Shown: positions 26,751 to 35,211 of the stretch, piece after piece | How the letters are laid out: every line of letters begins with the position of its first letter | Position numbering within the stretch: the first letter of the stretch is position 1 | Source: an uncultured Clostridia bacterium | GTDB lineage: Bacteria; Bacillota; Clostridia; Christensenellales; UBA1242 | Assembly (NCBI GenBank): GCA_947630075.1 | Contig: CANRGF010000001.1 | Location: forward strand, 1-54,784 | Direction of reading: 5' to 3' | Length of the DNA stretch: 54,784 nucleotides | Position numbers and translations under genes: made by a program | The notes under the pieces: model-generated | What the model was told of the DNA's origin: nothing | The model's input: the letters and a program-made list of their open reading frames with translations, nothing else | Databases searched by the model: none

Positions 26751-27548
26751 GTGAACATTTTTAAATATATTTTTATTGGCTTCATTCAAGGAATAACTGA
26801 ATTTTTGCCAATTTCGTCTAGCGGGCACATTGTACTGTTTGGCTCGCTTTTTGAACTAGACAATCTGCTATTAATAAGTGTGGTGGCACATATTGGCACA
26901 TTATTTGCCGTTATTTTTTGCTATCGCAAGCGAATAGGCGAGCTTTTCTCTCAGTTTGGGCGAAATGTGGGCAGCATTATAAAGCGCAGAAAATTAAGCC
27001 CGAATGCCGACCGCAACACATATCTAAATTTAATTTTTGCCACCATTCCAACCATTATTATGGTGCTGCTTTTCCACTCATTTTTTGAAGAGAGTTTTGC
27101 CACGAGCTCGCTCATTTGGGGGTTTTTAGTTTCCGCCGTGTTGCTGCTCGTTGCAGATTTTAAGTGCGGTGGAAACAAACCGATAAGCAAAAAAACTGCA
27201 CTCTATATGGGAGTGGCACAGGGACTTGCACTTTTGCCTGGCATTTCGCGCAGTGGCTCAACGCTAGTGTGCGGACTGCTTGTTGGTGGCGAGAAAAAAG
27301 AGGTGCTAGATTTCAGTTTTTTGATGAGCATTCCAATTATTATTGCGAGTGCGGTGTGGGAAACAATCGGTTTATTTGGTGCACAAATCACAATAAATTG
27401 GCTTGGTATTTTCATAGTGATGATAACTTCTTTTATATTCGGCATATTGTCTATCAAAATCATGCTTAAAATTGTGAATAAAAATAGGCTATTTGTTTTC
27501 TCAATTTATCTAATTGCGCTCAGCCTAATTATTTTGCTGTTTTTGTAA
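26751..27548 (+). CDS. uppP: undecaprenyl-diphosphatase
   Basis: This 265-residue BacA/UppP recycles undecaprenyl diphosphate to the monophosphate carrier for peptidoglycan and wall polymers. The signatures QGITEFLPISSSGH (near residues 13-26) and GISRSGST hold the catalytic Glu, Ser, His and Arg. Six to eight hydrophobic helices cover the rest. GTG 26751 is fixed by the family N-terminus. There is no ribosome site and a -10 box ends 5 nt upstream, so the mRNA is probably leaderless. Overexpression in other species gives bacitracin resistance. Confidence 0.96.
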   Translation: MNIFKYIFIGFIQGITEFLPISSSGHIVLFGSLFELDNLLLISVVAHIGTLFAVIFCYRKRIGELFSQFGRNVGSIIKRRKLSPNADRNTYLNLIFATIPTIIMVLLFHSFFEESFATSSLIWGFLVSAVLLLVADFKCGGNKPISKKTALYMGVAQGLALLPGISRSGSTLVCGLLVGGEKKEVLDFSFLMSIPIIIASAVWETIGLFGAQITINWLGIFIVMITSFIFGILSIKIMLKIVNKNRLFVFSIYLIALSLIILLFL

Positions 27549-27556
27549 ATTAATTA

Positions 27557-28081
27557 TCATAATGAAAAATTCAAATTATCAAAAACAACTCCGTCTTTTT
27601 GCCTAGCGTCTTTTTCAACCGACACCAATTTAAAGCCAAGTTTGGACGCCAAATTTATGCTGGCATCATTTCCTCTCCAAATGTTGATATTAATATTTTC
27701 AACACCGCAACTCTTTAAATAATCCACGACCGCTTGGCATGCCTCAAAAGCCAAGCCTTTTCCGCGATAATATTTATGGATTGCCCAACTTAATCTGCAA
27801 GATTTTTCGTCAACAATGCTAACAGTTATTTTGCCAATAACTTTATGATTTTCTTTAAATTCCACCGCAAACGGCAAGGCTTTTAATGGCTCGGCCAAAG
27901 ATAGGCTAATAAATCTATTTAACGATTCAATATATTCCTCTTTTGAGTTTTTAATGCCCGATGGCTGAAAATTATACATTGTGGGGTCGGATTGAAATTC
28001 AATAAAATCCTCCAAATCTTCTAATGCAAACTTTCGCAAAACTAATCTATCCGTTTCAATATTTTTAAATTTCATTTTCAT
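27557..28081 (-). CDS. GNAT-family N-acetyltransferase (RimJ/RimL type)
   Basis: A 174-residue GNAT beginning MKMKFKNIETDRLVLRKF, the usual start of RimJ/RimL-like enzymes. The acetyl-CoA loop is in the KYYRGKGLAFEACQ region, followed by NINIWRGNDASINLASKLGF. It transfers an acetyl group to a protein N-terminus or small amine. The substrate is unknown. The promoter TTGCAA-17-TATACT (28117-28089 on the minus strand) ends 7 nt before ATG 28081, with no ribosome site, so it should be leaderless. Longer upstream in-frame starts would begin before the promoter and are rejected. Confidence 0.88.
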   Translation of the reverse strand: MKMKFKNIETDRLVLRKFALEDLEDFIEFQSDPTMYNFQPSGIKNSKEEYIESLNRFISLSLAEPLKALPFAVEFKENHKVIGKITVSIVDEKSCRLSWAIHKYYRGKGLAFEACQAVVDYLKSCGVENININIWRGNDASINLASKLGFKLVSVEKDARQKDGVVFDNLNFSL

Positions 28082-28088
28082 ATTCTTT

Positions 28089-28117
28089 AGTATAACATAA
28101 AATTTTAAAAATTGCAA
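28089..28117 (-). promoter_or_regulatory. promoter of the leaderless GNAT gene
   Basis: Minus-strand TTGCAA, 17-nt spacer, TGT-TATACT (-10 at 28094-28089). Confidence 0.65.
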
Positions 28118-28153
28118 TAAAAAAAATTGGGCTTGCACCCGCAAAAGCCCAAT
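28118..28153 (-). terminator. terminator of the XRE regulator gene
   Basis: ATTGGGCTT (28126-28134) pairs with AAGCCCAAT (28145-28153). A long T run follows on the minus strand. It overlaps the promoter region of the GNAT gene. Confidence 0.8.
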
Positions 28154-28165
28154 TAAACAACTCTC

Positions 28166-28369
28166 CTAAATTTCTTTCAAACCTAGCAAATAATCAGTGG
28201 ACACATTAAAAAATTTTGCAAGTTTAACTAAGTTTATCACATCTGGATAACTTTTGCCCAACTCCCAAAGTGAAATCGTATCCTGCGTGGAAGAAATGAT
28301 TTTTGCCAACTGCCCTTGCGTAAGCCCCTTATCTTTCCTCAATTCTCTTATAATTTTTCCAACTTCCAT
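28166..28369 (-). CDS. XRE-family HTH transcriptional regulator (67 aa)
   Basis: A compact Cro/CI-type helix-turn-helix protein. QGQLAKIISSTQDTISLWELGKS is the DNA-binding helix pair (about 18-40), followed by a typical FFNVSTDYLLG end. It consists of the HTH domain only, with no sensor domain, as in many prophage- or plasmid-derived repressors and small housekeeping regulators. There is no good ribosome site. TAAAAT (28381-28376) ends 6 nt before the ATG, so it may be leaderless, though the -35 is poor. It faces the gene remnant and OLE RNA behind it. Confidence 0.9.
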   Translation of the reverse strand: MEVGKIIRELRKDKGLTQGQLAKIISSTQDTISLWELGKSYPDVINLVKLAKFFNVSTDYLLGLKEI

Positions 28370-28465
28370 AATTATATTTTACGAATAAACATCGGGTATA
28401 TTTTGATTTACGCAAAATTCTCGTTGACAATATTTTACATATTTCGACAAAATGCTTTTTTAACA

Positions 28466-28487
28466 TAAAAAACTCGCAAAAGCGAGC
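28466..28487 (-). terminator. terminator behind the gene remnant
   Basis: CTCGC-AAAA-GCGAG hairpin, followed on the minus strand by T6. Confidence 0.65.
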
Positions 28488-28494
28488 TTCTATT

Positions 28495-28657
28495 TTATTT
28501 TGTAGAATACTCCTTTCCGCCAATATAGGTTACACCCTTTTCTATGATTACCTCTTGCTCTTCTTTATCTGCACCTACACTCTAAGATTGGTGATTTCGC
28601 CATTATTATAGTGCAAATAAGCGCTATTCTCTGCGTCATATTCAACAAACACATTTT
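28495..28657 (-). pseudogene. frameshifted remnant of a small gene
   Basis: On the minus strand one frame reads FVEYDAENSAYLHYNNGEIT and then stops (TAG). The next frame continues as GADKEEQEVIIEKGVTYIGG to a TAA at 28497-28495, followed by a terminator. Both halves look like ordinary protein and join with a one-base shift. A stop codon also lies just upstream in the first frame. The original family is not recognised. Confidence 0.55.
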
Positions 28658-28748
28658 AGCGAGGATATAAGAAAGTTTTTTATGATTGATTTTTTTAATA
28701 GGCAAAAAATATGAAAATACGCATTTTATTCCGTTGATTATTCATTGC

Positions 28749-28777
28749 TTGACAATTTCGAAAAAATGTGATAATAT
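28749..28777 (+). promoter_or_regulatory. promoter of OLE RNA
   Basis: TTGACA (28749-28754), then GATAAT (28770-28775, 15-nt spacer) or TAATAT (28772-28777, 17-nt spacer), with TGTG upstream. Confidence 0.65.
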
Positions 28778-28784
28778 ATAGTTA

Positions 28785-29404
28785 TAGATATTCCTCGTTG
28801 GAATAATCTAGCGGAGGTGCAGTATCCTAGTCAACTAGGCTATGCGAGGATGCCGAAATAAGCATCGCTGGCAAAACTATGAAGTTCGTGGTGCTGGCTT
28901 TGGTTGCCCAAACCGGGGCTGGTGCTGGGAGTTAAGATAGGTGGGTCGCTCATAACGGCATATGGGCCCAAGCCCACCCATCGTGGAGACCTAAGTGGGT
29001 AATTATTAAACATTATTAGATGTTTGCCAAATTATCGCTTGGGATAGGAACCTGCATATGGCGAAAGTTATGTGCAGTGTAGCCTGCTTTGAGTGGTCAA
29101 ATGGGGATAGAGCCAAACGGCAAGGTGAGTTTAAGTACACGACAACCCTTGCAATGCTCTTGAAACTTTGAACGCAAAATTAAGATAAGCATAGTTGATG
29201 TTGTTAAGGAAATCTTCTAGGCTGTGTTCGCAGACGGCGCTTTGGGGATTATAGTGTGGTCTTAGTGGCGATTCGGTGCAAGTTTTGCGTAAAGGGAAAC
29301 CGCTTGACTGGTAACGGGCAAGTGCAAAATTGGGAAATCCAACCGAACCTTATGCCGCAAGGTTTACTCAAAGCGTTGCCTTCGTTTTTTTTAAAATAAC
29401 GCTT
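28785..29404 (+). ncRNA. ole: OLE RNA (ornate, large, extremophilic RNA)
   Basis: About 600 nt without an ORF, clearly richer in G and C than the flanking DNA, with its own promoter and many local stems. Examples are TCCTAG-TCAA-CTAGG near 28830, GGTGGG/CCCACC at 28941-28980, and an AAGCGTT/AACGCTT stem at the 3' end (29371-29377 with 29398-29404). The identification rests on size, compact structure, and position directly upstream of an OapA-type gene, the invariant context of OLE RNA. OLE forms a membrane-bound ribonucleoprotein with OapA, OapB and OapC, and is implicated in tolerance of cold, alcohol and Mg2+ stress in anaerobic Firmicutes. The ends are approximate. A different large RNA class is possible but would not explain oapA. 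Confidence 0.85.
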
Positions 29405-29510
29405 AGGCGAAAATATAAAAAATTTAAAAAAGCAAAAAAAAATTGCAAAATCTCATGAAATTTTAATGAAAAATTGCAAAAATGAAAAATTTTTTGCCAA
29501 AAAAGGGAAA

Positions 29511-30065
29511 ATGAAAAACGAAAATAAACCAAAATCAAACAAACCAAAATCTTGGGTGTGGCCAGTGAAAGTGCTAGTCCTCGCCATTTTTTTGTCATTT
29601 AGCTTTGGACTAATTAGCGAATTAGTTTTAAGCAATGCATTTGTTGCAGTGTCGATAATTGTGATTGTGATATTTATTGCTGTAAGTATATTTTTTGATA
29701 TGCTCGGTTTAGCCGTGGCATCGGCAAGCATTGAAAATTTCAACGCTATGGCAGCAAGAAAAGTGAAAGGTGCCAAGCAGGCAATATCTTTGGTGAAAAA
29801 TGCGGATAAAGTAAGTTCAATCTGTGCGGATGTGATAGGCGATGTGTGTGGCATTCTCTCTGGTGCGGCAGGCGCAAGCATTTTGGCAAAAATTAGTTTT
29901 GGCGGGAATTTTCAAGAAATCTTAATTGCTTCTATCATCTCTGCCATAATTGCCGGGCTTACAATATTTGGCAAGGCGAGCACAAAACGCTTTGCAATAA
30001 ATCATGCAGATAGCATCACCCTAAAATTCGCAAAATTTATAAATTTATTCACTCATAAAGATTAA
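29511..30065 (+). CDS. oapA: OLE-associated membrane protein OapA
   Basis: A 184-residue protein. After a basic N-terminus it has hydrophobic helices near 15-38, 42-65, 105-128 and 134-155. The conserved central segment FDMLGLAVASAS, then MAARKVKGAKQAI, NADKVSSICADVIGD and CGILSGAAG is what I recall as the OapA signature (sometimes misannotated as CorB-like). OapA binds OLE RNA as a dimer and holds it at the membrane. ATG 29511 with AAAGGGAAA is preferred over ATG 29466, which would add 15 residues and lacks a site. It follows OLE RNA by about 110 nt. Confidence 0.85.
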   Translation: MKNENKPKSNKPKSWVWPVKVLVLAIFLSFSFGLISELVLSNAFVAVSIIVIVIFIAVSIFFDMLGLAVASASIENFNAMAARKVKGAKQAISLVKNADKVSSICADVIGDVCGILSGAAGASILAKISFGGNFQEILIASIISAIIAGLTIFGKASTKRFAINHADSITLKFAKFINLFTHKD

Positions 30066-30090
30066 AAAAACGCAACAAATGCGTTTTTTG
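30064..30090 (+). terminator. terminator after oapA
   Basis: AAAACGCA-ACAAA-TGCGTTTT with a T run. Confidence 0.75.
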
Positions 30091-30105
30091 TTGCGTTTTT
30101 GTTTT

Positions 30106-30834
30106 TTATAATGTGAGACCGCCGTCCACTGTTATAATTTGACCGGTTATAAAACTAGCACTTTCGCTAGCTAAAAACTCCACAACATTTGCCACATCGC
30201 TCGGTTTGCCAATTCGGCTTATTGGTGTGGCCGAAATAATCTCTGCCAAATCTGCCTTTGAATATCCTTTGTTCATCTTTGTGTCTATTAGTCCGGGGCT
30301 AACAGCATTCACTCTAATGTGTGAAGGAGCAAGTTCTTTTGCAAGGCTCTTGGTTAGGCTATCTATTGCGCCCTTGCTTGCTGAATACACACTCTCCATG
30401 CTCGCGCCAACTTCTCCCCACATTGAAGATATATTGATGATATTGCCCATCTTTTCACTCACCATGTGTGGCACAACATGTTTTATTAAAAACACGCTCC
30501 CCTTCACATTAACGCCAAAAACGAAATCAAAATCGCTTTCGGTTACATCTTGAATTAGCCTGCTCTGAGCCACGCCTGCGGCATTCACCAAGCAATCAAT
30601 GCGCCTATATTTTTTTATCACATCAGCAACGACCTGCTTAACTTGTGTTTCAAGGCGGATGTCGCACTGATAAGCCGCCACATCCGTGATTTGAGCCAAC
30701 TCGGTGCACAACTTTTCAATTCCTTTTTTATTTTTATTGTAAATCAACAATAGCCTATATCCTAGGCTTGCAAATTTTCGGGCAATTTCACTGCCAATTC
30801 CACCACTTGCCCCGCTAATTAACACATTTTTCAT
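30106..30834 (-). CDS. fabG: short-chain dehydrogenase, FabG-like 3-oxoacyl-ACP reductase
   Basis: A 242-residue SDR. The NADP-binding GASGGIG is at 8-14, the NAAGVAQ motif follows, the catalytic Ser is in NIISSMWG, YSASKGA carries Tyr and Lys, and the C-terminus is GQIITVDGGL. This spacing is that of FabG, which reduces 3-oxoacyl-ACP, but other SDRs share it. No ribosome site is present. TATAAT (30846-30841) ends 6 nt before ATG 30834, with TTGTTT 16 nt upstream, so the message is probably leaderless. It is monocistronic and away from other fab genes, so a second reductase elsewhere is possible. Confidence 0.85.
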   Translation of the reverse strand: MKNVLISGASGGIGSEIARKFASLGYRLLLIYNKNKKGIEKLCTELAQITDVAAYQCDIRLETQVKQVVADVIKKYRRIDCLVNAAGVAQSRLIQDVTESDFDFVFGVNVKGSVFLIKHVVPHMVSEKMGNIINISSMWGEVGASMESVYSASKGAIDSLTKSLAKELAPSHIRVNAVSPGLIDTKMNKGYSKADLAEIISATPISRIGKPSDVANVVEFLASESASFITGQIITVDGGLTL

Positions 30835-30840
30835 AAAATT

Positions 30841-30868
30841 ATTATACCAACATTTTCAAAAAAAACAA
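30841..30868 (-). promoter_or_regulatory. promoter of the leaderless fabG-like gene
   Basis: Minus-strand TTGTTT (about 30868-30863), 16-nt spacer, TATAAT (30846-30841), ending 6 nt before the ATG. Confidence 0.6.
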
Positions 30869-30914
30869 ACAAAAAGTCCGTCCAAATTTATTTTAATTAA
30901 ATATAAATTATTTA

Positions 30915-30943
30915 TTGACTTTAAAATTTCAAATTATTATAAT
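30915..30943 (+). promoter_or_regulatory. promoter of the exported-protein/gltX operon, leaderless
   Basis: TTGACT (30915-30920), 17-nt spacer, TATAAT (30938-30943). The ATG at 30950 follows by 6 nt. Confidence 0.8.
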
Positions 30944-30949
30944 GATTGT

Positions 30950-31810
30950 ATGAAAAAGTTTTTAAAGGTGCTTTTAATAGTTATTGTGTTGGTTGCATCT
31001 ATTGGGGGGACGGTGTATTTCTTTTATTCTCGCCTAAACCCACCAATCAATTATTTTGATAATTTATATGCCTTTTCGCATGACGAAAGTTTTAATGGCA
31101 AATTAACCGACGTGCAAGCCGCCATAGAGCAAAACACCTTGATTGATGACAATCGTTTTGAACTTATTGACGCCACAAACGCAAACTTGGATGCGGCACT
31201 TGATAGTTTAAACAACTATTTAATTCTTTCCAAAGAGAAGAAATTTAACGAAAAAGAGATTCGTCCACTTTATGGCATTTTAATGGACAGCAAGCAAAAC
31301 GTGCTAGACGCTATGGATGAATATCTAAACAAAACCACTGCCGCCCTTCCTGAGATGGCTTTCTCCACTGAAGCGGATTCGGTTTATCAATATTTTGCAA
31401 ATTATTTCATTGACTATGCAAACTTTTTGCTTGCATTTAGTTCCTCGCTAGATGTGTTTGAATTGAACACTGCCGTTGATTTGAAATTCACCATGATAGA
31501 CCTTTATTCTCGCACTTGCAAATCAATGTTTTCATCAGTTATTTCGGTTGGAAATTTGAAGAGAATAAGCAGCACAAATGAAGACAATATGAACTATCTA
31601 AACGAACGTTTTAAAATCAATAATTCTTTCATTGACGCTGGTGAAAATAGTTTTTCTCACAATATAAACATTTTCATTGAAAAATATAATCTTTGCAATA
31701 AAGATGAATTTGCAAAAAATTTGAAATCTAATGCAGAAAAAGGAAGTGCTTCATCTTCCGTGCTTGAGCAAGTGGTTGGTTTCTATTTCAAGCAAATATA
31801 TGGGGTTTAA
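30950..31810 (+). CDS. membrane-anchored extracytoplasmic protein of unknown function (286 aa)
   Basis: It has an N-terminal anchor helix (residues 6-26) followed by an all-helical outer domain rich in Asp, Asn and Leu. No enzymatic motif or family was recognised. It is the first gene of a three-gene unit with a lipoprotein (2 nt later) and gltX. The two exported proteins have similar helical composition and may act together. Its promoter is near consensus, but there is no ribosome site and the -10 ends 6 nt before the ATG. Confidence 0.7.
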   Translation: MKKFLKVLLIVIVLVASIGGTVYFFYSRLNPPINYFDNLYAFSHDESFNGKLTDVQAAIEQNTLIDDNRFELIDATNANLDAALDSLNNYLILSKEKKFNEKEIRPLYGILMDSKQNVLDAMDEYLNKTTAALPEMAFSTEADSVYQYFANYFIDYANFLLAFSSSLDVFELNTAVDLKFTMIDLYSRTCKSMFSSVISVGNLKRISSTNEDNMNYLNERFKINNSFIDAGENSFSHNINIFIEKYNLCNKDEFAKNLKSNAEKGSASSSVLEQVVGFYFKQIYGV

Positions 31811-31812
31811 AT

Positions 31813-32925
31813 ATGAAAAAGAAAATTTTGTGTTTAATCTTAGGCATTTTCTTGTGCGTGGGTAGCGTTGGACTATTTGCCTGCAAAAAAAACACCGGCT
31901 ATGCAATTGAGCAGTTTAAAACAGACTATGCAAACATTGCCAAAGAATGTTCGGCAATCTATTTCAACACAAACGAAAATAGATTGGAGTTTGATTATGA
32001 TGTTTATGAGGCAGACGGGAAGCACTATCTCACTGAAGCGCTTCAAGTTGAGCCTTTCAACAACGTAGAAAATTTTAATGATATATTTTATAACTCCACC
32101 AAATTTATTTCAAGCAGCATGAATGCAATTTCGTCAAAAGGCTATAATGTGGAACGAGCCTTGCGAGATGAACTTCAGCAAAAATTGGAAGATTTCAAAG
32201 TGGCAATATTAAAGGTGGATTTGCAAACGGATGAATTGGCTTCACAAGTTCATTTTAATGTAACGGGCGATATTCAGCAGGGCGTTTATCTGCAAACGTT
32301 AAAATATCTGTTGGATAGTTATAATGACCTTTATTTTGCAAGTTACGAGCTAACCAACACCGTGTCTAAAATTTTCTTCACCTATATGCGCCCAAACTAC
32401 AATCTTGATTATTCAAAAACTTCTCTTGCCGATTTCAACGCAGAAGAAGTGCTTGCAAATCTGCAAAGTAAAATAGATTATGAGTTGTCCCTTTTAAGTT
32501 ACACTTACTATCAAAGAAATCTCGCTTCGAGCGATATCACAGAAAAAATCGTAACTCCAAGTGAAGAGAAAAATCCAACCTTTGGCAGCATGGGAGAGGC
32601 GTTTGACGCCTATCACATTAAGGCAGATTCTATTGGTGGCGAGCACAAATTTGACCAATCTTTAGCCGAAACAATTAACAGCGACACAGTTATGAAAGAG
32701 CAGTTTTTGTGGGCTTCTATTGAAATTTATAATGTTACCACCTGCCTAAACAACAACTTTGAAATGTATTATAAGGCTTCTCACGAAATTGACTATATAA
32801 CAGTGTTGGATGCACCTAACCCAACCGAATATGAACTTTCGTGCTTGGAAATTATAGACAATTACTATTATCTCTCAGACCAATTCTTCGCAGCACTTTC
32901 AAAAGCTGTTGACATCATCTATTAG
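31813..32925 (+). CDS. lipoprotein of unknown function (370 aa)
   Basis: A lipoprotein signal with lipobox LFAC (Cys24) is followed by KK and a helical extracytoplasmic domain with many Tyr and Asn. No family was recognised. It is translated immediately after the 286-aa gene, with a weak site in the end of that gene, and gltX starts 8 nt behind. The similar helix-rich, cofactor-free nature of the two proteins suggests a surface complex, which is inference. Confidence 0.72.
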   Translation: MKKKILCLILGIFLCVGSVGLFACKKNTGYAIEQFKTDYANIAKECSAIYFNTNENRLEFDYDVYEADGKHYLTEALQVEPFNNVENFNDIFYNSTKFISSSMNAISSKGYNVERALRDELQQKLEDFKVAILKVDLQTDELASQVHFNVTGDIQQGVYLQTLKYLLDSYNDLYFASYELTNTVSKIFFTYMRPNYNLDYSKTSLADFNAEEVLANLQSKIDYELSLLSYTYYQRNLASSDITEKIVTPSEEKNPTFGSMGEAFDAYHIKADSIGGEHKFDQSLAETINSDTVMKEQFLWASIEIYNVTTCLNNNFEMYYKASHEIDYITVLDAPNPTEYELSCLEIIDNYYYLSDQFFAALSKAVDIIY

Positions 32926-32933
32926 GAGATTTT

Positions 32934-34592
32934 ATGACTAGCAAACAAAACGAAATTTTAGCAGATATGTTGTATCCAAACGCTTTGGATACTTCTTTTT
33001 ATTTAAAGAAATATAAATCAAGAAAAACTTCGGGCGAAGTAACGCGAATTGCCCCTAGCCCAACAGGATTTTTGCATATCGGGCAACTCTATCAAGCGGT
33101 TATTCATCGCCTTTTGGCAAACAAAACAGATGGAATTTTCTATTGCAGGCTTGAAGACACAGACAATAAGCGAGAGGTTGCCAAAGCGGGCGAAATTGCC
33201 TATGATATGCTAGTGCGCTTTGGCTTAAAGCCGGACGAAGGCTATTGCGGAGCAAAAAAAGAAACGGGTGAATATGGCCCTTATGTTCAATCTAAAAGGC
33301 TGGAAATTTATCAATCCTTTGCCCACGAACTCGTTAAACGCGGGCACGCTTTCCCTTGCTTCTGCGCTAGCAGTGAAAACAAAGAAGAAATTTTACAAAA
33401 GCGCGAAGAGGAGCTTGAAGAAAGCGGAGATTTGGAGGTTAAAGACCCATGCAGAAATCTCTCACTAAAAGAGATTGAAGCAAACCTTAAAGCGGGCAAA
33501 AAGTTTGCTTTGCGCTTAAAATCTAGCGGAGATGCAAACAAAACTCATGAATTCGTTGACCAAATCAAAGGCAAAAAAGATTTGCGCGAAAACGCAAAAG
33601 ACGATGTGCTCATAAAATCTAACGGCATTCCGGTTTATTCTTTTGCCCATATTGTGGATGACACGCTTATGGGCACAACCACTGTCATTCGCGGGCAAGA
33701 GTGGTTTCAATCACTGCCTGTACACATTGAATTGGCTCAAGCATTTGGCTTTAAGCCTTTCAAATATGCGCATACGCCAAACATTTGCGTGCTAGATGAG
33801 CAAACGGGCAACAAGCGAAAAATCAGCAAGAGAAAAGACGCTTTTGCCGATGTGCGCTTCTTCTTGCGTTCGGGCTACCCTATCAACGCAGTTATTGAAT
33901 ATCTATTAAACTTATTAAATAGTGATTTTGAAATTTGGCGCAAACAAAACCCAACTCTGCCATACACCGATTTCCCTTTTGACATCAAAAAAATTGGTGT
34001 AACCAACCCTATGTTTGATTTCTTGAAATTAAACGACATTTCAAAAACAATTATCTCAAAGTACACAGCCAATGAAGTTTACTCCACCGCTCTTGAATGG
34101 GCAAAAGAGTGGAACGAAAAGGACTATAAAACTATTGCCGAAAATAAAGATGTGCTCACTCAAATTTTTGCAATAGACCGCGGTGGCGATAGACCAAGAA
34201 AGGACATAACAAAATTTGACGAAATCACCTCTCTTTATGACTATGTGCTGCCAAACTTCAAGCCAAAATTCAATTTTGAATTGGGCAATGTGCAAAAGCA
34301 AAATTTAGTGGAATTTTTGCTAGATTATGCAAAAAATTACACATATCAGCCAGATAACTCTGCTTGGTTTGAAAACCTTAAGCAAGTTGCTTCTCTTCAC
34401 AATTTTGCTGATAACAAGACCTATAAGCAAAACCCTTCTTCCTACGCTGGTAATGTTAGCGATGCTTCAAAATTTGTGCGTTTGGCAATCACAGGCAAGG
34501 AAAATAGCCCAGAACTATATTCAATTATGAAAATCTTAGGCGAAACTGAATGCAAAAAGCGTTTAAACAACTTAATTAAGCATATTAAATAA
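32934..34592 (+). CDS. gltX: glutamyl-tRNA synthetase (divergent)
   Basis: A 552-residue class I synthetase of the GluRS/GlnRS family. The ATP motif is RIAPSPTGFLHIGQL (HIGQ where HIGH/HIGG is usual), with CRLEDTD soon after, RGQEWFQSLPVH, and the KMSKS equivalent KISKRKD. It charges tRNA-Glu, and possibly tRNA-Gln in organisms using GatCAB. Unlike typical bacterial GluRS, about 35 residues precede the catalytic fold (usually only a few), and the anticodon-binding half is highly diverged. AGGAG precedes ATG 32934. It is the third gene of an operon with two exported proteins. Confidence 0.9.
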   Translation: MTSKQNEILADMLYPNALDTSFYLKKYKSRKTSGEVTRIAPSPTGFLHIGQLYQAVIHRLLANKTDGIFYCRLEDTDNKREVAKAGEIAYDMLVRFGLKPDEGYCGAKKETGEYGPYVQSKRLEIYQSFAHELVKRGHAFPCFCASSENKEEILQKREEELEESGDLEVKDPCRNLSLKEIEANLKAGKKFALRLKSSGDANKTHEFVDQIKGKKDLRENAKDDVLIKSNGIPVYSFAHIVDDTLMGTTTVIRGQEWFQSLPVHIELAQAFGFKPFKYAHTPNICVLDEQTGNKRKISKRKDAFADVRFFLRSGYPINAVIEYLLNLLNSDFEIWRKQNPTLPYTDFPFDIKKIGVTNPMFDFLKLNDISKTIISKYTANEVYSTALEWAKEWNEKDYKTIAENKDVLTQIFAIDRGGDRPRKDITKFDEITSLYDYVLPNFKPKFNFELGNVQKQNLVEFLLDYAKNYTYQPDNSAWFENLKQVASLHNFADNKTYKQNPSSYAGNVSDASKFVRLAITGKENSPELYSIMKILGETECKKRLNNLIKHIK

Positions 34593-34593
34593 T

Positions 34594-34617
34594 CCACGCA
34601 ATTAAGCGTGGGTTTTT
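34594..34617 (+). terminator. terminator after gltX
   Basis: CCACGC-AATTAA-GCGTGG followed by T5. Confidence 0.8.
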
Positions 34618-34680
34618 ATTATTCACTTTTTTTGTTTTGATTTAATATTAAAAAGTGATAAAATTGAATTGGAGGTGTTT

Positions 34681-35211
34681 ATGCCAGCAAGAAAGACGGC
34701 GTCAAAGCAAAGCAAAAAAGTTGAGTTGGATTTTGACATAGACGAAAAGGCGGGCAAAAAGGTTAATAAAGAATTAAAGCGCACTCCTATAAAGACCTTA
34801 ATTTTACTATTTTTAACCCTATTAATTGGGCTTGGAGTAGGTGCTTGGCCTACATATTTTCTAACACGCAACGATTGTTTTGAACTTATTGGCGAAGAAG
34901 AAATCACACTAACCTTGAATGACAAATATTTAGATAGCGGAGTTAGAGTTATTGCATTTAATAAAGACGATAGCAAAAAGGTTAAGATTTCCACGAATTT
35001 AGATGTTGATGAAAATGGCAACTACTATTCAAATGAGGTTGGCACATTCTATATTGCTTACACTGTGGACAATTTTAAATATGGCACAATTTTTAAAATT
35101 CAAAAGATTAGGCTTATCACTTTTGTTGAGCCAAGTGAAGATGACAATCTAGAAGAAACCGAGCAGCAAGCATCTTCAATTTCCAACATAAAGGAGGCAG
35201 ACAATGGCTAG
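34681..35211 (+). CDS. membrane-anchored protein with DUF5011-like Ig domain (176 aa)
   Basis: It has a 35-residue basic cytoplasmic tail, one membrane helix (about 38-60), and then an Ig-like extracytoplasmic domain. The pattern LTLNDKYLDSGVRVIA followed by VGTFYIAYTVDN is that of DUF5011/HYR-type bacterial Ig folds. The acidic end (DDNLEETEQQ) is probably disordered. ATG 34681 is chosen because TTGGAGGTG lies 5-6 nt upstream, rather than an ATG at 34669 that overlaps that site. Its 3' end overlaps the metallo-hydrolase gene by 8 nt, so the two are translationally coupled and probably act together outside the cell. Confidence 0.72.
   Translation: MPARKTASKQSKKVELDFDIDEKAGKKVNKELKRTPIKTLILLFLTLLIGLGVGAWPTYFLTRNDCFELIGEEEITLTLNDKYLDSGVRVIAFNKDDSKKVKISTNLDVDENGNYYSNEVGTFYIAYTVDNFKYGTIFKIQKIRLITFVEPSEDDNLEETEQQASSISNIKEADNG

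Noticed and set aside
28785..29404. ROOL, GOLLD or group II intron as identity of the large RNA
   Set aside because: No intron-encoded protein or domain V-like end was seen, there is no prophage context, and the downstream OapA-type gene specifically fits OLE.
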